NCBI GenBank assembly: GCA_900766925.1
Contig: CAAFXG010000217.1
Coordinates: forward strand, 1 to 14,451
DNA: 14,451 nt
Reading direction: 5' to 3'
Origin: Lachnospiraceae bacterium
GTDB taxonomy: Bacteria; Bacillota; Clostridia; Lachnospirales; Lachnospiraceae
Position 1 is the stretch's first letter. Every line of letters begins with the position of its first letter. Both the position numbers and the translations under genes were made by a program. The notes below the pieces were generated by a model. It worked only from the letters and a program-made list of their open reading frames with translations, was not told the DNA's origin and did not search any database. This document shows, piece by piece, positions 13,598 to 14,451 of this stretch.

Positions 13598-14451
13598 ATG
13601 AGGAATAGTAAGATGTTAAGAAAAAGAGTAATGGCATCAGTTTTAGCGCTTGCTATGGCGTCTTCAACCTTGATAGCAAATCCTGTTGACGCACAGGCAA
13701 AAACTAAAAAGGCTGTTACATCTGTTAAGATAACAAATGTTGGCTCGAAGACCCTTGTTATGAAAAAGGGAAAGAGCTTCAAGCTTAAGACTAGTGTTAA
13801 GGTAAAAGGTGGTGCCAGCAAGAAGGTAACTTTCAAATCTTCAAATGACAAGGTGGTTTCAGTAAGCAGTACAGGAAAGCTTAAGGCTAAGAAAAATGGT
13901 ACGGCCAAGATTACTGTAAGAAGCACCTTTGACAGGACAAAGAAGGCAACACTCACTGTCAAGGTTGGAACACCTGTTACTAAGATTAAGGTTAAGAGTA
14001 AATCTGTAAGTGTAAGAGTTGGGAAGAAGGTTGACCTTAAGGCGTCAGTTTCGCCATCGTCAGCAACAATCAAGAAGCTTACATATACAAGCAGCAACAA
14101 AAAAGTTGCAACAGTAAGCTCTAAGGGTATTGTTACCGGAAAGAAGAGTGGCAAGGCTAGCATTACTATTAAGTCAACAGATGGTACTAATAAGAAGACT
14201 GTTGTAAAGGTTACTGTAAAGAAGGCAACAACTACAACAACCGGAAAGCCTGGCACAACAACCGAAAAGCCGACAACAACAACCGAAAAGCCTGGCACAA
14301 CAACCGGAAAGCCGACAACAACAACCGGAAAGCCTGGCACAACAACCGGAAAGCCGACAACAACAACCGGAAAGCCTGGCACAACAACTGAAAAACCGGC
14401 AACAACGCAGAAGCCGACAACAACCGAAAAACCGGCAACAACGCAGAAGCC
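13598..14451 (+). CDS. Secreted Big_2 (bacterial Ig-like) protein with Thr/Lys/Pro/Gly repeat tail, 3' partial
   Basis: ATG 13598 is preceded by a full AGGAGG (13587-13592). The frame stays open to the window edge (284 codons seen). Residues 1-34 are a signal peptide: basic MRNSKMLRKR, a hydrophobic core, and a likely cut after AQA. Two Big_2-type Ig-like domains follow, about 40-125 and 128-208. Each has the 'V..G....L......S...V..VSS.G.....K.G.A.ITV' pattern ('SSNDKVVSVSSTGKLKAKKNG' and 'SSNKKVATVSSKGIVTGKKSG'). From residue 215 the protein becomes a repeat of seven-residue units such as TGKPGTT and TEKPTTT, changing to Gln-containing units (ATTQKPTTT) near the edge. This resembles cell-wall-spanning or linker regions of exported Firmicute proteins; any anchor or catalytic domain is beyond the window. 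Lys-rich, basic overall. Orientation is divergent from the AraC gene. Confidence 0.85.
   Translation, partial: MRNSKMLRKRVMASVLALAMASSTLIANPVDAQAKTKKAVTSVKITNVGSKTLVMKKGKSFKLKTSVKVKGGASKKVTFKSSNDKVVSVSSTGKLKAKKNGTAKITVRSTFDRTKKATLTVKVGTPVTKIKVKSKSVSVRVGKKVDLKASVSPSSATIKKLTYTSSNKKVATVSSKGIVTGKKSGKASITIKSTDGTNKKTVVKVTVKKATTTTTGKPGTTTEKPTTTTEKPGTTTGKPTTTTGKPGTTTGKPTTTTGKPGTTTEKPATTQKPTTTEKPATTQK
14240..14451 (+). repeat. 21/42-nt coding tandem repeat
   Basis: Units of 21 nt alternate between GGCACAACAACCGGAAAG-like and CCGACAACAACAACCGGAAAG-like forms, giving a 42-nt higher-order period that encodes 14 residues. About five 42-nt periods are visible and the later ones diverge (GAA/CAG codons, GCA for GGC). 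The array continues past the window edge. All changes keep the reading frame. Confidence 0.85.

Noticed and set aside
13500..13600. Cyclic-di-GMP riboswitch ahead of the Big_2 gene
   Set aside because: This would fit the GGDEF theme, but I could not find the conserved GEMM core bases in the leader. A covariance-model search would settle it.
13585..14382. Long open frame on the minus strand opposite the Big_2 gene, reading hydrophobic Val/Phe/Pro repeats
   Set aside because: It is the complement of a Lys/Thr/Ser-rich coding repeat. The plus-strand frame has AGGAGG, a signal peptide and two recognisable domains, so the minus frame is a composition effect.
14240..14451. Possible CRISPR array
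   Set aside because: The period is 21/42 nt with no unique spacers, and all units encode the same peptide pattern in frame.

Overview
The window looks like chromosomal DNA of a low-GC Firmicute, most likely a Lachnospiraceae member of the Butyrivibrio/Roseburia type. This is inferred from the AT-rich sequence, AGGAGG-type ribosome sites, solute-binding proteins of the LplA/YtcQ style, cytoplasmic LacI-sensor/GGDEF fusions and a lysine/threonine-rich secreted protein with Big_2 domains. No rRNA, tRNA, CRISPR array, integrase or transposase was seen.

Layout. (1) Positions 1-1606 are accessory in character. They hold the 3' part of an AbiEii-type nucleotidyltransferase toxin. Next comes a well-formed promoter surrounded by repeated GTATCA boxes, a 37-residue ORF and an intrinsic terminator. 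Two short unrecognised ORFs follow and may be one frameshifted gene. (2) 1671-2201 is a GNAT acetyltransferase. (3) 2338-6253 is a solute-binding-protein plus hybrid-sensor-kinase module that appears to be decaying. The binding protein has lost its signal peptide and has a frame-disrupted C-terminus. The kinase gene has an early in-frame TGA and a frameshift just after its second membrane segment, but its kinase and receiver half is intact.

(4) 6445-12455 is a five-gene co-directional operon: LacI-sensor/GAF-like/GGDEF protein, HAD phosphatase, a second LacI-sensor/GGDEF paralogue, rhomboid protease and AEC-family permease. Its leader (6270-6421) is rich in inverted repeats and palindromes, and a perfect 21-bp stem ends it at 12469-12521. 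(5) An AraC-family regulator is encoded convergently (12522-13280, minus). (6) After a very AT-rich divergent intergenic region, a secreted Big_2 protein with a Thr/Lys/Pro/Gly repeat tail runs off the right edge.

How the genes may work together (inference): the two GGDEF paralogues lack the LacI DNA-binding domain, so they probably convert binding of small ligands in the cytoplasm into c-di-GMP synthesis. The HAD enzyme between them and the AEC permease after them could act on or move the sensed metabolite. The AraC regulator could control this operon, the Big_2 surface protein, or both. The most distinctive assembly in the window is this sensor-cyclase / phosphatase / sensor-cyclase / rhomboid / permease operon.
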